Below, one piece after another: positions 1 to 9,527 of a stretch of DNA of 64,000 bases (positions are counted from its first letter, which is position 1; each line of letters begins with the position of its first letter). The position numbers were made by a program, and so were the translations under genes. The stretch comes from Hydromonas duriensis. Lineage in GTDB: Bacteria; Pseudomonadota; Gammaproteobacteria; Burkholderiales; Burkholderiaceae. The stretch spans positions 55,645 through 119,644 of the forward strand of contig NZ_SNZE01000005.1 in NCBI RefSeq assembly GCF_004363775.1, in the 5' to 3' direction. The notes below the pieces were generated by a model. That model saw only the letters and a list, made by a program, of their open reading frames with translations. It was not told the origin of the DNA and searched no databases.

Positions 1-763
1 TGTTATGGGTGAGCCGATTCCTGATAAAGGACGGGTGCTTAACCAAATGTCCAATTTTTGGTTTGAGCAGTTGGATGGCATCGTTCCCAATCATTTAACG
101 GGCATTGACCCAACGAGCGTGGTCACGCCCGATGAGGTGCCGCAAGTCAAGGGACGAAGTGTGGTCGTGAAGCGTTTGAAACCCATTTTGGTGGAAGCCG
201 TTGTACGGGGTTACATCATTGGCACGGGCTGGAAAGATTATCAGACCACTGGGCATGTGTGCGGAATAGCCTTGCCCAAAGGGTTGCGCTTGGCTGAAAA
301 GTTGCCTGAGCCGATTTTTACGCCAGCAGCAAAAGCAGATGTGGGCATGCATGATGAAAACATTTCTTTTGAAGACATGAAACAGCGCATTGGTGCGTCG
401 TTGGCTGAAAAAATGCGTGACGTGAGTTTTTTGTTGTACCAAAAAGCGGCCGAGTACGCCGCTGTACATGGCATCATTATTGCCGATACCAAATTTGAAT
501 TTGGTTTAGACAACGATGGGGTGTTGCATGTGATGGATGAGGTGCTCACTGCGGACTCTTCTCGTTACTGGCCAGCGGATGCGTATCAAGTGGGGGTGAG
601 TCCTCCGAGCTTTGATAAACAATATGTACGCGATTATCTTGAAACGCTTGATTGGAATAAAACACCGCCAGCACCGACTTTACCGCAAGATGTGATTGAG
701 GCGACTGCTGCGAAATACCGTGAGGCTCTGTTGCGCATCACGGGTCAAACTTTGGAGGCTTGA
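1..763 (+). CDS. purC: Phosphoribosylaminoimidazole-succinocarboxamide synthase (SAICAR synthase), 5' end cut by window
   Basis: Joins CAIR to L-aspartate with ATP to form SAICAR in cytosolic de novo purine synthesis. The visible part starts inside the N-terminal domain at the D-V/I-M-G-E-P-I-P region; the first in-frame Met is internal, not the start, because family members are near 290 residues and about 40 are missing. The family signature [10 protein letters not shown] and the active-site stretch [13 protein letters not shown] are intact, and the C-terminus is complete. The stop lies one base before the purE start codon, so the two are translated as a unit. Identification is secure; only the true start lies outside the window. 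Confidence 0.95.
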   Translation, partial: VMGEPIPDKGRVLNQMSNFWFEQLDGIVPNHLTGIDPTSVVTPDEVPQVKGRSVVVKRLKPILVEAVVRGYIIGTGWKDYQTTGHVCGIALPKGLRLAEKLPEPIFTPAAKADVGMHDENISFEDMKQRIGASLAEKMRDVSFLLYQKAAEYAAVHGIIIADTKFEFGLDNDGVLHVMDEVLTADSSRYWPADAYQVGVSPPSFDKQYVRDYLETLDWNKTPPAPTLPQDVIEATAAKYREALLRITGQTLEA

Positions 764-764
764 G

Positions 765-1259
765 ATGAACAGTGTAAAACCTGTGGTCGGCGTGTTGATG
801 GGCTCGTCTTCGGATTGGGACATCATGAAACATGCGACAGATATGTTGACGGTGTTTGACGTTCCTTTTGAGGCTCAGGTGATATCCGCGCATCGGATGC
901 CTGATGACATGTTTACGTATGCCGATGCGGCTCACGGTCGAGGGATTCGAGCCATTATCGCAGGTGCTGGCGGCGCGGCGCATTTACCAGGAATGTTGGC
1001 TGCGAAAACCATTGTGCCTGTGTTTGGTGTGCCCGTACCTTCAAAATATTTGAAAGGTGAGGATTCGCTGTACTCGATTGTACAAATGCCGAAAGGTGTG
1101 CCCGTGGCGACGTTTGCCATTGGCGAAGCTGGTGCGGCGAATGCGGCATTGCATGCCATTGCGAATTTGGCGATGAATGATGCAGTATTGGCGCAGAAGC
1201 TAAAAGATTTTCGTGTAAAGCAGTACGAACATGCCTTGGCGATGACTTTACAATCATGA
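765..1259 (+). CDS. purE: N5-carboxyaminoimidazole ribonucleotide mutase (class I PurE)
   Basis: Moves the carboxyl group of N5-CAIR to C4 of the ring, giving CAIR, the substrate of PurC next door. The 164-residue product has the three expected class I features: GSSSDWD at 13-19, SAHRMPDDM with the catalytic His43, and the glycine-rich AGAGGAAHLPGM segment. The start is set by the GGAGG-like ribosome site at 754-758, within the end of purC, followed by ATG two bases after the purC stop; a longer reading would overlap purC by 70 bases. PurK, its metabolic partner, lies one gene downstream. Confidence 0.96.
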   Translation: MNSVKPVVGVLMGSSSDWDIMKHATDMLTVFDVPFEAQVISAHRMPDDMFTYADAAHGRGIRAIIAGAGGAAHLPGMLAAKTIVPVFGVPVPSKYLKGEDSLYSIVQMPKGVPVATFAIGEAGAANAALHAIANLAMNDAVLAQKLKDFRVKQYEHALAMTLQS

Positions 1260-1351
1260 GGTTGTGAGGCAGTACGCCGTGCAAATGAAACACATGCAGT
1301 AGTACTGGGTTAATTGTTCCCAATTTTCTTAATACAAATGGCAGTGCATAA

Positions 1352-2050
1352 ATGACAGAGCTCAATACGATACAAGACGATTACTCGTGGAATACCTATG
1401 ATGAGGTGTTTAAACATTTTGTCTCAGTGTTAAAACCCAATGCTGTACTTGATATTGGGGCAGGCAGTGGCAAATATGGCAAGTTGGTGCGTCAAGTCAT
1501 GCCCGAGGCGAAGATTTCAGGCGTTGAAATTGACGAAGAGGGGGCCAAACGTAATCAGCTTGAGCAGATTTATGATGAGGTGATTACAATCCCTACCACT
1601 GATTTTTTGATGAAACATCCTGACAAAAATTTTGATTTGGTGGTGATAGGCGATTGCATTGAGCACATGTTCAAAAGTGTCGGATTGGATTTGCTCAATT
1701 ATTTGAATTATCGCTCAGCGTATGTGTTGATTATTACCCCTGATGGAATGGTGATGAACAAAGACCCGTATTATTTGGGGCATATTTCCAATTGGACCGA
1801 ACGAGATTTGATGTGGCACGATAATTTTGGTCATGAGCGCGTTGGTGTCATGCAATTATTTTTGATGCGCGGTTTATTGCGTCCTGATTTACCCACTTTG
1901 GGGCAGTTCAATGATTATTTGAAATCCATACCGTTACCGCTTTATCATGACAATGGTGCATTCCAAAAAAACTTTGAATTGACTTTGGTCAACCAGATGT
2001 TTAAGTGGGAAAGCACTCCAGGTACGCTTCATTCGTATCGGCCTTTCTGA
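1352..2050 (+). CDS. Class I SAM-dependent methyltransferase-like protein
   Basis: A 232-residue soluble protein with a Rossmann methyltransferase core: motif I VLDIGAGSGKYG at 32-43, an acidic ribose-binding residue in GVEIDEEG, and the post-II stretch VVIGDCIEH. The C-terminal half (after about residue 140) has no motif I recognise. The substrate cannot be told; the layout resembles small methyltransferases of surface-polysaccharide loci, but that is a guess. It sits between purE and purK, 92 bases after the former and 74 before the latter, an unusual interruption of a purine cluster. Confidence 0.7.
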   Translation: MTELNTIQDDYSWNTYDEVFKHFVSVLKPNAVLDIGAGSGKYGKLVRQVMPEAKISGVEIDEEGAKRNQLEQIYDEVITIPTTDFLMKHPDKNFDLVVIGDCIEHMFKSVGLDLLNYLNYRSAYVLIITPDGMVMNKDPYYLGHISNWTERDLMWHDNFGHERVGVMQLFLMRGLLRPDLPTLGQFNDYLKSIPLPLYHDNGAFQKNFELTLVNQMFKWESTPGTLHSYRPF

Positions 2051-2124
2051 TGTTTGCCTGCTCTTTTACAAATCAGACGGCCTCAATTTTTATCTTTAAT
2101 TCACTTTAACCCTACAGAAAAATT

Positions 2125-3318
2125 ATGTCTTTGCAGCAACTCAAAACAGCCATTTTGCCAGCGGCTACTTTAGGCGTTATCGGCGGCGGGCAACTTGGGC
2201 GCATGTTTATTCAATCTGCGCAAGCGATGGGTTATGCCGTATGGGTGCTTGAACCCGATGCCGACTGTCCAGCCGCTCAGTTGGCGAATCATCATATTTG
2301 TGCCGCTTATGATGACCCAGCGGCTTTAGAACTTATGGCGGAACACTGTCAGGCCATCACGACAGAATTTGAAAATGTCCCTGCCGATGTCTTGCGTTGG
2401 TTAGGTGAGCGCGTGCCTGTTGCTCCATCGGCTGATGCCGTGGCGATTGCGCAAAATCGAATTGTTGAAAAAACATTCATTGAGCAGGGCGGGGTGGCTG
2501 TTGCACCGTATGCGGTTATTCGAACTGAAGCAGATTTGAAAAGAGCAGAAACACGAGATGAATTATTTCCCGCTATTTTAAAAACGGCGCGTATGGGATA
2601 TGACGGTAAAGGTCAAATATCGGTTAAATCAGCGGCTGACTTGGCTGCGGCTTGGAATGATTTGCAGCAAGTTGAGTGCGTTTTGGAAAAACGGTTGCCG
2701 CTAAAATTTGAGGTCTCGGCGTTGTTAGCTCGGTCGTGGGATGGCGCCGTGGTGCATTATGCTTTGGCACAAAATGTGCATCGCAACGGGGTGTTGCATA
2801 CATCCAGCGTACCTGCACCCAATGCGGATATGGATTTGACTGTACGTGCGCAAGATGCCGCCGCTAAAATCGCACAGTCTATGAATTATGTGGGCGTGTT
2901 GTGTGTAGAGTTTTTCATCCTCGAAGATGGCTCATTGGTGGCCAATGAGATGGCTCCGCGCCCGCACAATTCAGGGCATTACACACAAAATGCCTGTTTG
3001 ACCAGTCAATTTGAACAACAGGTGCGTGCTTTAGCGGGGTTGCCTTTGGGGGCAACTTTTCAGCACAGCCCCGCGGTTATGTTGAATGTTTTAGGCGACG
3101 TTTGGTTTAATCACCAAGGTCAGCAACGCAATCCAGATTGGTTTGGTGTGTTGTCACATGTGGACAGCTTTTTGCATTTATATGGCAAAGCACAGCCGCG
3201 CCATGCGCGAAAAATGGGGCATGTTAATTTTTTAGGGAAATCCTTAGAAAAGGCCGCCGAACGTTGTGAGTTAGCAATGTCTGCGCTGGTGGGTTTGGCG
3301 GGTGGTGTGCATGACTAA
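2125..3318 (+). CDS. purK: N5-carboxyaminoimidazole ribonucleotide synthetase (PurK)
   Basis: ATP-grasp enzyme that carboxylates AIR with bicarbonate to N5-CAIR, feeding PurE. The 397-residue protein starts with a preATP-grasp Rossmann motif ([11 protein letters not shown], residues 17-27), contains the ATP-grasp [12 protein letters not shown] segment near 155 and the metal-binding VEFF...[14 protein letters not shown] region near 260-285. Length fits the family. Its last eight bases overlap the next gene, so translation of the Sua5-type protein is coupled to it. Confidence 0.96.
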   Translation: MSLQQLKTAILPAATLGVIGGGQLGRMFIQSAQAMGYAVWVLEPDADCPAAQLANHHICAAYDDPAALELMAEHCQAITTEFENVPADVLRWLGERVPVAPSADAVAIAQNRIVEKTFIEQGGVAVAPYAVIRTEADLKRAETRDELFPAILKTARMGYDGKGQISVKSAADLAAAWNDLQQVECVLEKRLPLKFEVSALLARSWDGAVVHYALAQNVHRNGVLHTSSVPAPNADMDLTVRAQDAAAKIAQSMNYVGVLCVEFFILEDGSLVANEMAPRPHNSGHYTQNACLTSQFEQQVRALAGLPLGATFQHSPAVMLNVLGDVWFNHQGQQRNPDWFGVLSHVDSFLHLYGKAQPRHARKMGHVNFLGKSLEKAAERCELAMSALVGLAGGVHD

Positions 3319-4315
3319 AACACTGACGCAAAATGTGGTTGTGGCCGCACAAAAACTGGTCGCTGGCGAAGTCATAGGCTTACCCACCGAGACCGTGTAT
3401 GGTTTGGCGGCTGATGCTCAAAATCCACGCGCCGTTGCAAAAATTTTTACCCTCAAAAATCGCCCAACGACTCATCCGCTCATTACTCATATTGCGACAG
3501 ATGCGGATGTTTTTTATTGGTTGGACTCTTCGCGTTTAACGGTAGAGATGCGTGAACTCATGGACATGCTGATTGATGCTTTTTGGCCTGGTCCTTTGAC
3601 GTTGGTGCTGCCCAAATCACCCGCAATCAACACTGCGGTCACAGGCGGTCAACAGACCATTGCGTTGCGTTGTCCAGACCATCCTTTGGCGCAAGCGGTT
3701 TTAAAAGAGTTGTCACATCTAAAAAATACACCTCATGTCGGCATTGCCGCACCTTCGGCGAATCGTTTTGGGCGTGTGAGCCCTACCCGAGCGCAGCACG
3801 TACGCGATGAATTTGGTGAGACCGTGTGGGTGCTGGATGGCGACGCTTCTGTTATTGGTATTGAATCAACAATTATTGATTTAACGCGGGGTGCGCCTGT
3901 GCTCTTGCGTCACGGGCACATTACACCCGATGATGTTTTTGAGGTCACGGGTTTGCAAACCCTTCCGAGCGACGCTCATGCGCCCCGTGTTTCTGGGACT
4001 TTATTGGCGCACTATGCACCTGCTACGCCTTTAGTTTGGGCGAGCGAGGCGTCTTTGAGCGTATGTGACGATGCCGCATGTTTATGCTTCTCAGAGTGCT
4101 TTGATGATTCGGCTTTTAAGCAAGTTATTCGTTTGGCAAGCGAACCGAAAGCGTATGCGCGCGGGTTGTATCATGCCTTACGCGAGTTAGATGCGGAGAA
4201 ACATGCGCGCATCATCGTCGAAGATTTGCCCGAATCAACAGCGTGGGATGCCGTACGCGATCGACTCAAACGCGCAATCGTTGGTTCTAACCAAAAAAAT
4301 AATCGAGGTATATGA
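3311..4315 (+). CDS. tsaC: L-threonylcarbamoyladenylate synthase, Sua5 type (long form)
   Basis: Makes threonylcarbamoyl-AMP from threonine, bicarbonate and ATP for the t6A37 modification of ANN-decoding tRNAs. The N-terminal YrdC domain (about 1-200) carries [14 protein letters not shown] and the STIIDL segment; a C-terminal Sua5 domain (about 205-334) includes [13 protein letters not shown], so this is the two-domain form rather than the short E. coli TsaC. ATG at 3311 overlaps the purK stop; in-frame GTG codons nine bases earlier are less likely. TsaB, another enzyme of the same modification, is encoded near 39 kb. Confidence 0.93.
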   Translation: MTKTLTQNVVVAAQKLVAGEVIGLPTETVYGLAADAQNPRAVAKIFTLKNRPTTHPLITHIATDADVFYWLDSSRLTVEMRELMDMLIDAFWPGPLTLVLPKSPAINTAVTGGQQTIALRCPDHPLAQAVLKELSHLKNTPHVGIAAPSANRFGRVSPTRAQHVRDEFGETVWVLDGDASVIGIESTIIDLTRGAPVLLRHGHITPDDVFEVTGLQTLPSDAHAPRVSGTLLAHYAPATPLVWASEASLSVCDDAACLCFSECFDDSAFKQVIRLASEPKAYARGLYHALRELDAEKHARIIVEDLPESTAWDAVRDRLKRAIVGSNQKNNRGI

Positions 4316-4317
4316 AC

Positions 4318-4755
4318 ATGAGTGAACAGATGATGGCGCAAGTGACTGCGCGTGTGACGAAAGATGTCATGCACTGGGATGATGAAATGGTGTTGGGGAA
4401 TGCCACCTTGGATGGTACGCATCAAGAGTTTGTAGATTTACTCAATCGTTTGGCGAAAGCGCCTGAAGCTGATTTATTGCCTATTTTAGATGAGGCCATT
4501 GTTCACACCCAAGCCCATTTTGACCTTGAAGAAGGCTGGATGGCGCGTTTGAATTTTCCCGCTGCGGGCTGTCATATTGGTGAGCATGCACAGGTAATTG
4601 GTGTCATGCGGATGGTGCGAGAGCGAGTGGCGGCAGGTGAAACACATTTTGCGTATGTATTGGCAACTGAATTATCCGCATGGTTGCGCATTCATGCAAC
4701 GACCATGGATTATGCGTTGACCTACTTTATTGAGTCAACGGGAGCTAAGCTGTAA
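4318..4755 (+). CDS. Bacteriohemerythrin
   Basis: A single-domain O2-binding di-iron protein of 145 residues. All seven iron ligands expected of the family are present: His35, His67 with Glu71 (HxxxE), His86 and His90 (HxxxH), and His126 with Asp131 (HxxxxD). The start at 4318 is preferred over ATG 4312 because the GAGG at 4305-4308 is nine bases from the former and only three from the latter. It follows tsaC with almost no gap and is therefore probably cotranscribed. Likely roles are oxygen storage, delivery or sensing; nothing here decides which. A hairpin terminator follows. Confidence 0.9.
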   Translation: MSEQMMAQVTARVTKDVMHWDDEMVLGNATLDGTHQEFVDLLNRLAKAPEADLLPILDEAIVHTQAHFDLEEGWMARLNFPAAGCHIGEHAQVIGVMRMVRERVAAGETHFAYVLATELSAWLRIHATTMDYALTYFIESTGAKL

Positions 4756-4775
4756 AACGGGTAAGATTCAAACAT

Positions 4776-4809
4776 TAAAAAATCCCTGAACTTGTCAGGG
4801 ATTTTTTTA
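4776..4809. terminator. Bidirectional intrinsic terminator between hemerythrin and rlmJ
   Basis: AAAAATCCCTGA and TCAGGGATTTTT arms with a short loop give A-tract, stem and T-tract on both strands. It can end the rightward purine/tsaC/hemerythrin transcript and the leftward rlmJ transcript, which converge here. Confidence 0.85.
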
Positions 4810-4813
4810 ATGC

Positions 4814-5725
4814 TTATTTTTCTGAGGAGAATATTTCAAATCCGCCGACAGCACTCGTCTTAAGTGTGTTGGCAACCACGGGCAAGCTGGCTTGTAAGTC
4901 TGCAGCCAATGTCCAAGGTGGATTGATGACAAACATGCCTGAGGCCTGTAAACCGCCTGCGGCGTGTGTTGGTAACACTTTATCAACCGCTAACGTGGCG
5001 TGCAGCCATTTGACACCCGCTTCTTGGGCGATGCGCTCCAGTTGAACAGGTAGGTTGGCTGATTCAGGGCGGGCAAGAATGGGATACCAAACAGCGTATG
5101 TACCCGTTGGGAAACGGGTCATCGCATCTTTGATGGCTTTGGCAACTTTGGCGTAATCATCTTTGATTTCATAAGATGGATCAATCAAGACAAAACCGCG
5201 ACGCGAGGGCGGCGGTAGATTGGCTTTGAGGCCGACAAAACCATCAACGGTTTTGAAGAGCACGCGCTTATCATCACGCGAATCAGGTAAATTGATATTC
5301 GTGAGGTTGTCATCCAGTAGGCGCATATCAGTTGGATGCAACTCAAAAATCCGTAAACGGTCAATTTCTCGCAAATGCTGTGAGGCAACATAGGGTGAGC
5401 CAGGGTAGAGTTTAGCCTCGGTGCCATGTGTATGCGCATGTTTTTGATTTAAATCCGTGATGTGCTTGAGATAATCATGCAGCAGTTTAGGTAAGGCGTT
5501 TTTATTGGCCCATAGAGGCATCAACTTTAAAATCCCAGTTTCTGCCTCACCACTTTTTTGAGCCATTGGATTGGTCAGTTGATACATGCCAATGCCTGCA
5601 TGGGTGTCAATGTAGGTGATGGACTTGTCCTTTTGGGTCATGTATTGACAAATGTGCAATACAATCATGTGTTTAAGAACATCGGCGTGATTGCCTGCAT
5701 GAAAAGCGTGGCGGTAACTGAACAT
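4814..5725 (-). CDS. rlmJ: 23S rRNA (adenine(2030)-N6)-methyltransferase RlmJ
   Basis: Methylates A2030 of 23S rRNA using SAM. The N-terminus MFSYRHAFHAGNHADVLKH is the family hallmark, and the catalytic motif appears as IDPSYE around residue 182, with Ser in place of the second Pro of the more common DPPY. The product has 303 residues, slightly above the usual 280. It is the last gene of the leftward block and ends at the shared terminator. Confidence 0.92.
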   Translation of the reverse strand: MFSYRHAFHAGNHADVLKHMIVLHICQYMTQKDKSITYIDTHAGIGMYQLTNPMAQKSGEAETGILKLMPLWANKNALPKLLHDYLKHITDLNQKHAHTHGTEAKLYPGSPYVASQHLREIDRLRIFELHPTDMRLLDDNLTNINLPDSRDDKRVLFKTVDGFVGLKANLPPPSRRGFVLIDPSYEIKDDYAKVAKAIKDAMTRFPTGTYAVWYPILARPESANLPVQLERIAQEAGVKWLHATLAVDKVLPTHAAGGLQASGMFVINPPWTLAADLQASLPVVANTLKTSAVGGFEIFSSEK

Positions 5726-5830
5726 AAAATCCTAAAGCGATAAAGATGACAAGCAAGTAAAAATCCACTTAAAATGAGCTTGTATTCATTTGTTTGCAGA
5801 TTGGTTTCACCCTAAATAAACCCGCAAAGT

Positions 5831-6070
5831 TTACTGTTGATGTGTGGGTGATTGCTTATCTGTGTTATTGGGTGTCTGCATGCTTTTCCACGTCAAATTC
5901 AACCCTAAAATAGTTAAGAATCCACCCATGCCGAGCAATGCGATTTTCTGCGCCAGCGACCACCACGAGGTGTCGGTATCATTTTTTTCTAAAACCAGCC
6001 ACAGAAGCAATGAGGCCATGCCAAATAAGAGGATGGTCATGGCTTTTCGGTTGGGTGCTCGTAAACGCAT
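5831..6070 (-). CDS. Small two-helix membrane protein of unknown function
   Basis: A 79-residue protein with a basic N-terminus (MRLRAPNRKA), two hydrophobic segments at about 11-27 and 43-62, and a polar tail rich in Thr, Asn and Gln. A good ribosome site (AGGAG, six bases upstream on the minus strand) supports this strand rather than the equally long reading frame opposite. It lies between gshB and rlmJ with gaps above 100 bases on both sides, so it may be independently transcribed. I do not recognise a family. Confidence 0.6.
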   Translation of the reverse strand: MRLRAPNRKAMTILLFGMASLLLWLVLEKNDTDTSWWSLAQKIALLGMGGFLTILGLNLTWKSMQTPNNTDKQSPTHQQ

Positions 6071-6212
6071 AAAGGCTCCTTGATGTTGTGGCTATAAAAC
6101 AGAGATTATAACGCGTGGAGCCGTTTCGTTTATATTGTTATTGAATCAGTTAAGGCAATTGATGGGTTGCCATTGTTGAACATTGCGTTATCCCCATTGA
6201 ATATCTTGGGTT

Positions 6213-7157
6213 TTACTTCACTGCATGCTCAAGCATTTCAATAAACAATTGAGCCACATCAAATCCTGTTTGATTGAAAATCTCTTGGAATCCTGTTGGG
6301 CTGGTGACATTAATTTCAGTGACGCATTCGCCAATGATGTCTAATCCTGTGAGCAAAATGCCACGCGACCACAAGATGGGGGCCAATGCCGTTGCGATGC
6401 GCCAGTCCGATTCGCTTAGGGGTTGAGCCACCGCTTTTCCACCCACAGCCATATTGCCACGCACCTCGCCATGTTGTGGAATGCGGGCGAGGGCGTAGGG
6501 TACGATTTGTCCACCAATCAGCAAAATGCGTTTATCACCCTGCGTGATAGCAGGCAAGAATTTTTGAGCCATGATGGGGCGCGTGCCATTTTCGGTCAAC
6601 ATTTCTATAACGCTGCCTAAATTCATGCCATCGCTACTGATGCGAAAAATGCCAGAACCGCCCATGCCATCCAACGGTTTAAAAATGACGTCGCTGTGTT
6701 CGTTATGAAAAGCCGTGAGTATGGCTTTATCGGAGCTGATGAGGGTAGGCGCGGTGAACTCGGGAAATTCAAGAATAGAGACTTTTTCGGAGTGATTGCG
6801 GATGCCTGATGGTGCATTAAACACTTTCGCGCCCTGACGCACGGCCGCATCGAGTAACCATGTGTCTGTGACATAGTTGACATCGAACGGTGGGTCTTTG
6901 CGCATGATGACCGCATCAAATTGGTGTAAAGGTTGAGTCACTTGCTCAATCACGTTGTACCAGTGGGTTTGGGCGGCTTCGTCCAGTAGTTCAATGTGGG
7001 TGGCTTTGGTTTGGACCTCACCTTTTGAAAAAAGCTCGTGTGACGTACATGCCCAGATGGTATGACCGTGCGTTTGCGCCGCACGCATCATGGCGTAAGT
7101 GGTTTCTTTGTGAATTTTAAATTGCTCGAGAGGGTCGGCGATAAAAAGAATGTGCAT
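6213..7157 (-). CDS. gshB: Glutathione synthetase
   Basis: ATP-grasp ligase that adds glycine to gamma-glutamylcysteine in the cytosol. The 314-residue product shows FKPLDGMGGSGIF (ATP-binding, near 158) and the C-terminal EINVTSPTGFQEI signature with Asn and Glu metal ligands. It follows gshA with an 11-base gap on the same strand, so both steps of glutathione synthesis come from one transcript. Confidence 0.96.
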   Translation of the reverse strand: MHILFIADPLEQFKIHKETTYAMMRAAQTHGHTIWACTSHELFSKGEVQTKATHIELLDEAAQTHWYNVIEQVTQPLHQFDAVIMRKDPPFDVNYVTDTWLLDAAVRQGAKVFNAPSGIRNHSEKVSILEFPEFTAPTLISSDKAILTAFHNEHSDVIFKPLDGMGGSGIFRISSDGMNLGSVIEMLTENGTRPIMAQKFLPAITQGDKRILLIGGQIVPYALARIPQHGEVRGNMAVGGKAVAQPLSESDWRIATALAPILWSRGILLTGLDIIGECVTEINVTSPTGFQEIFNQTGFDVAQLFIEMLEHAVK

Positions 7158-7168
7158 GGTGTGTGTCT

Positions 7169-8470
7169 TTAGCTAATTTGATTGTCAGGGTTAGGGTCGG
7201 TTTTTTCCAGCTCCAATGAGGCCGCCAGCATCGCCAAGCGTCCTACCACTCCGTAAGGGTAAAAACGATTGTGTAAAGTCCCTAAATCATCCGCGTGGCG
7301 TTCTGATTCTTTTACAAAAGATAATGGTTCAAACGACATGTCTTTTGAATAAAGACTTTCATTGGCACCGCGTTGAGCATTGATGCGGTAAAAACCTCCA
7401 ACCACATAGCGGTCAATCATATACACCACAGGTTCAGCGGTTTTTTCAGCCCATGTTTCAGTGGTGGGCACACCTTCTTGAATGAGCAGCTCATGAGCAT
7501 CCAAGCCCATTGACTGATTGGCATCTGCTATTTTATGAAATTGTTTAAAGTTTAGCTTCTTGATATCTTCAACGCTATGAACAGTCATTAAATGATGGTC
7601 ACAATCCCTGGCATTGCTTTTAATCACTAAAAAAGGCTTATTGCTAATGCCGTACTCTTTATATTTTTTATTTACTTTTTTGAAGACGGCTTCAACGTGA
7701 TGCGTGAGTTCTTCTTCATTGGCTTTTGTATTCGCGTCAAACCCCGATGTCTGAGCATGAAAAGGGTTAAGCAACCAAGGGTCCATGTCGATAAATTTAG
7801 CAAACTTTTTAACCACTTCATCGTAAGCTTTTAAATGTACAGACTTACGACGTGTTGTCCAGCCTGCATGTAGCGGCGGTAACAGAATTTGTTCTTTGAT
7901 ATTTTGTAAAATGTTTGGCTGACCATCAGACAAATTGTTGTTAAGCAAAATCGTGCACGGGTCGAAGCGACCACCATCTAAAGTAATGCGACGACCATTC
8001 CGCTCTAAAGGCTCGAGCGTTAAACTTTCGCCACTGGGCAGCTTAATCTCACAGGGGGTGGTTAAATCATCGGCCCAAGAGCCTAGGCGAACATTCAAGC
8101 CTGTTAATCGTAAAATTTTTGATAATTTAGCGACGTTTTGTAAGTAAAACGGATTAAGCGAGCGTCGCTCAGGAATAATCAACAAGTTTTTTGCATCGGG
8201 GCAGTATTTTTCGACGGCCGCCATCGCGGCCTGTGTTGCAAGAGGGTACATCTCCTCAGCAAGATTGTTAAATCCGCAAGGATACAAATTTGTATCGACT
8301 GGTGCCAGCTTAAAACCCGCATTGCGCAAATCCACCGATGAGTAAAATGGAGGCGTATGCTCTTGCCACTCCATGCGGAACCAGCGTTCAATCATGGGCG
8401 TGCTGGCGAGCATTTTTTGCTCAATTTCAGACAATTCGCCAGTGAGGGTGGTGCGCAGGTGAGGAACCAT
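7169..8470 (-). CDS. gshA: Glutamate-cysteine ligase, proteobacterial short type
   Basis: Catalyses the first step of glutathione synthesis. The 433-residue sequence is not the E. coli GshA type but the shorter form found in beta- and some gammaproteobacteria (the type described from Acidithiobacillus, TIGR02049-like); recognisable parts include the N-terminal VDLRNAGFKLAPVDTNLYP and the C-terminal VYMIDRYVVGGFYR segment. Its pairing with gshB supports the call. ATG at 8470 has only a weak AGAAAG ahead of it. Confidence 0.9.
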   Translation of the reverse strand: MVPHLRTTLTGELSEIEQKMLASTPMIERWFRMEWQEHTPPFYSSVDLRNAGFKLAPVDTNLYPCGFNNLAEEMYPLATQAAMAAVEKYCPDAKNLLIIPERRSLNPFYLQNVAKLSKILRLTGLNVRLGSWADDLTTPCEIKLPSGESLTLEPLERNGRRITLDGGRFDPCTILLNNNLSDGQPNILQNIKEQILLPPLHAGWTTRRKSVHLKAYDEVVKKFAKFIDMDPWLLNPFHAQTSGFDANTKANEEELTHHVEAVFKKVNKKYKEYGISNKPFLVIKSNARDCDHHLMTVHSVEDIKKLNFKQFHKIADANQSMGLDAHELLIQEGVPTTETWAEKTAEPVVYMIDRYVVGGFYRINAQRGANESLYSKDMSFEPLSFVKESERHADDLGTLHNRFYPYGVVGRLAMLAASLELEKTDPNPDNQIS

Positions 8471-8545
8471 ATGTTTTTACTTTCTATCAGTCAATGGAAT
8501 CCAATTGGGGTGAAATCTTTAAATTTCAAGAGGCTTTGCTGGTGT

Positions 8546-9187
8546 TTATTCTAAACTCGATTGTTCGGTGGGGACACGATGTTTTTCAATCCAAGCGGCA
8601 ATTACTTCAGTCGCTTCTTCAAGTCCAATGCGCTCAGTGGATGAAAATAGTTGTACCGTCCCCCAATCGCCCGTCATCATTTTCAATTGTTTTTCAACCG
8701 CAAACAGCATCTGTTTGGCTTGGTTGCGTGACAGCTTATCGCACTTGGTCAATAAAACATGTATAGGTTTGGCCAATGGTGAGAACCAATTGATCATTTC
8801 CACATCCAAATCAGTAAAGCCGCGCCGAATGTCGCACATCAACACCATCCCTTTAAGTTGGTCGCGCTCTTGCATGTAGATACCAAGTAATTCATTCCAG
8901 TGATTTTTGACATCCATTGGGGTCTTGGCATAGCCATAGCCAGGTAAGTCAACCAAATAGCCAAACGTTTCACCTCTACGACCAACGGTAAAATAATTAA
9001 TGTGCTGAGTGCGACCAGGCGTATTGCTTGAAAATGCCAAACGTTTTTGATTGCATAACACGTTGATTGCACTTGATTTTCCAGCGTTCGAGCGACCTGC
9101 AAATGCAATTTCGGGATGAGCGGTTTTTGGTAAATCCTTGATGTGGTTGACTGTGGTGAAAAATGTGCTGTGATGCAAAATGGACAT
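8546..9187 (-). CDS. engB: Ribosome biogenesis GTP-binding protein EngB (YsxC/YihA)
   Basis: TRAFAC-class GTPase needed for large-subunit assembly. The G motifs are in order: GRSNAGKSS (P-loop, 31-39), DLPGYG (G3, near 77), TKCD (G4, near 141) and SSTERIG (G5). The length of 213 residues is typical. It heads the leftward engB-gshA-gshB block; on the other side it is divergent from the cytochrome c4 gene, the same neighbour it has in other betaproteobacteria. Confidence 0.95.
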   Translation of the reverse strand: MSILHHSTFFTTVNHIKDLPKTAHPEIAFAGRSNAGKSSAINVLCNQKRLAFSSNTPGRTQHINYFTVGRRGETFGYLVDLPGYGYAKTPMDVKNHWNELLGIYMQERDQLKGMVLMCDIRRGFTDLDVEMINWFSPLAKPIHVLLTKCDKLSRNQAKQMLFAVEKQLKMMTGDWGTVQLFSSTERIGLEEATEVIAAWIEKHRVPTEQSSLE

Positions 9188-9527
9188 AATGTGCTTTCAA
9201 TGGGGCAATGGTGTTGTAAGTCGTATTGTAGCGGGAAGTTGAGCTTGTGTTTGGATAAACTCAAATCAAAGGCATGAGTCTTTCCAAGTGAGTGTTTTGA
9301 TTTTGTTTATATTTTATTTTAATTTTTTAGCTTAGGCTTCCCTGTAAAACACATCAAAAATAAGCTCTTGTTTTTGCATCTTTCCTTAAAAATGACTTGG
9401 ATTACCCTTGGTTTTAACATGGTCTTAGGGTACAATATTGTCAGTTTGTGAAGGCTTTTTGATGGCTTTGTTATTCAAAAGGCAATAAACCCCACCCTTT
9501 GTATTGAAAAGATAAAACGGGAAACCT
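9188..9527. other. 340-base divergent intergenic region engB / cytochrome c4
   Basis: AT-rich spacer without a credible gene. It holds one good rightward promoter (annotated separately) and a leader of roughly 85 bases for the cytochrome gene containing a weak inverted repeat (GGCTTTTTGA with TCAAAAGGC, 9453-9482). No clear promoter for engB was seen. Confidence 0.6.
9408..9436 (+). promoter_or_regulatory. Sigma70-type promoter of the cytochrome c4 gene
   Basis: -35 TTGGTT at 9408-9413 and -10 TACAAT at 9431-9436 with a 17-base spacer, about 90 bases ahead of the start codon. Four of six bases fit the -35 and five of six the -10 consensus. Confidence 0.55.

Noticed and set aside
2073..2081. 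TCAGACGGC, nine of ten bases of the Neisseria DNA uptake sequence (reverse orientation)
   Set aside because: I noticed only this one copy; real uptake sequences occur many times in a window this size, so it is chance.
8839..9264. 141-codon minus-strand frame overlapping engB
   Set aside because: Out-of-frame shadow of engB, whose GTPase motifs are complete in the other frame.
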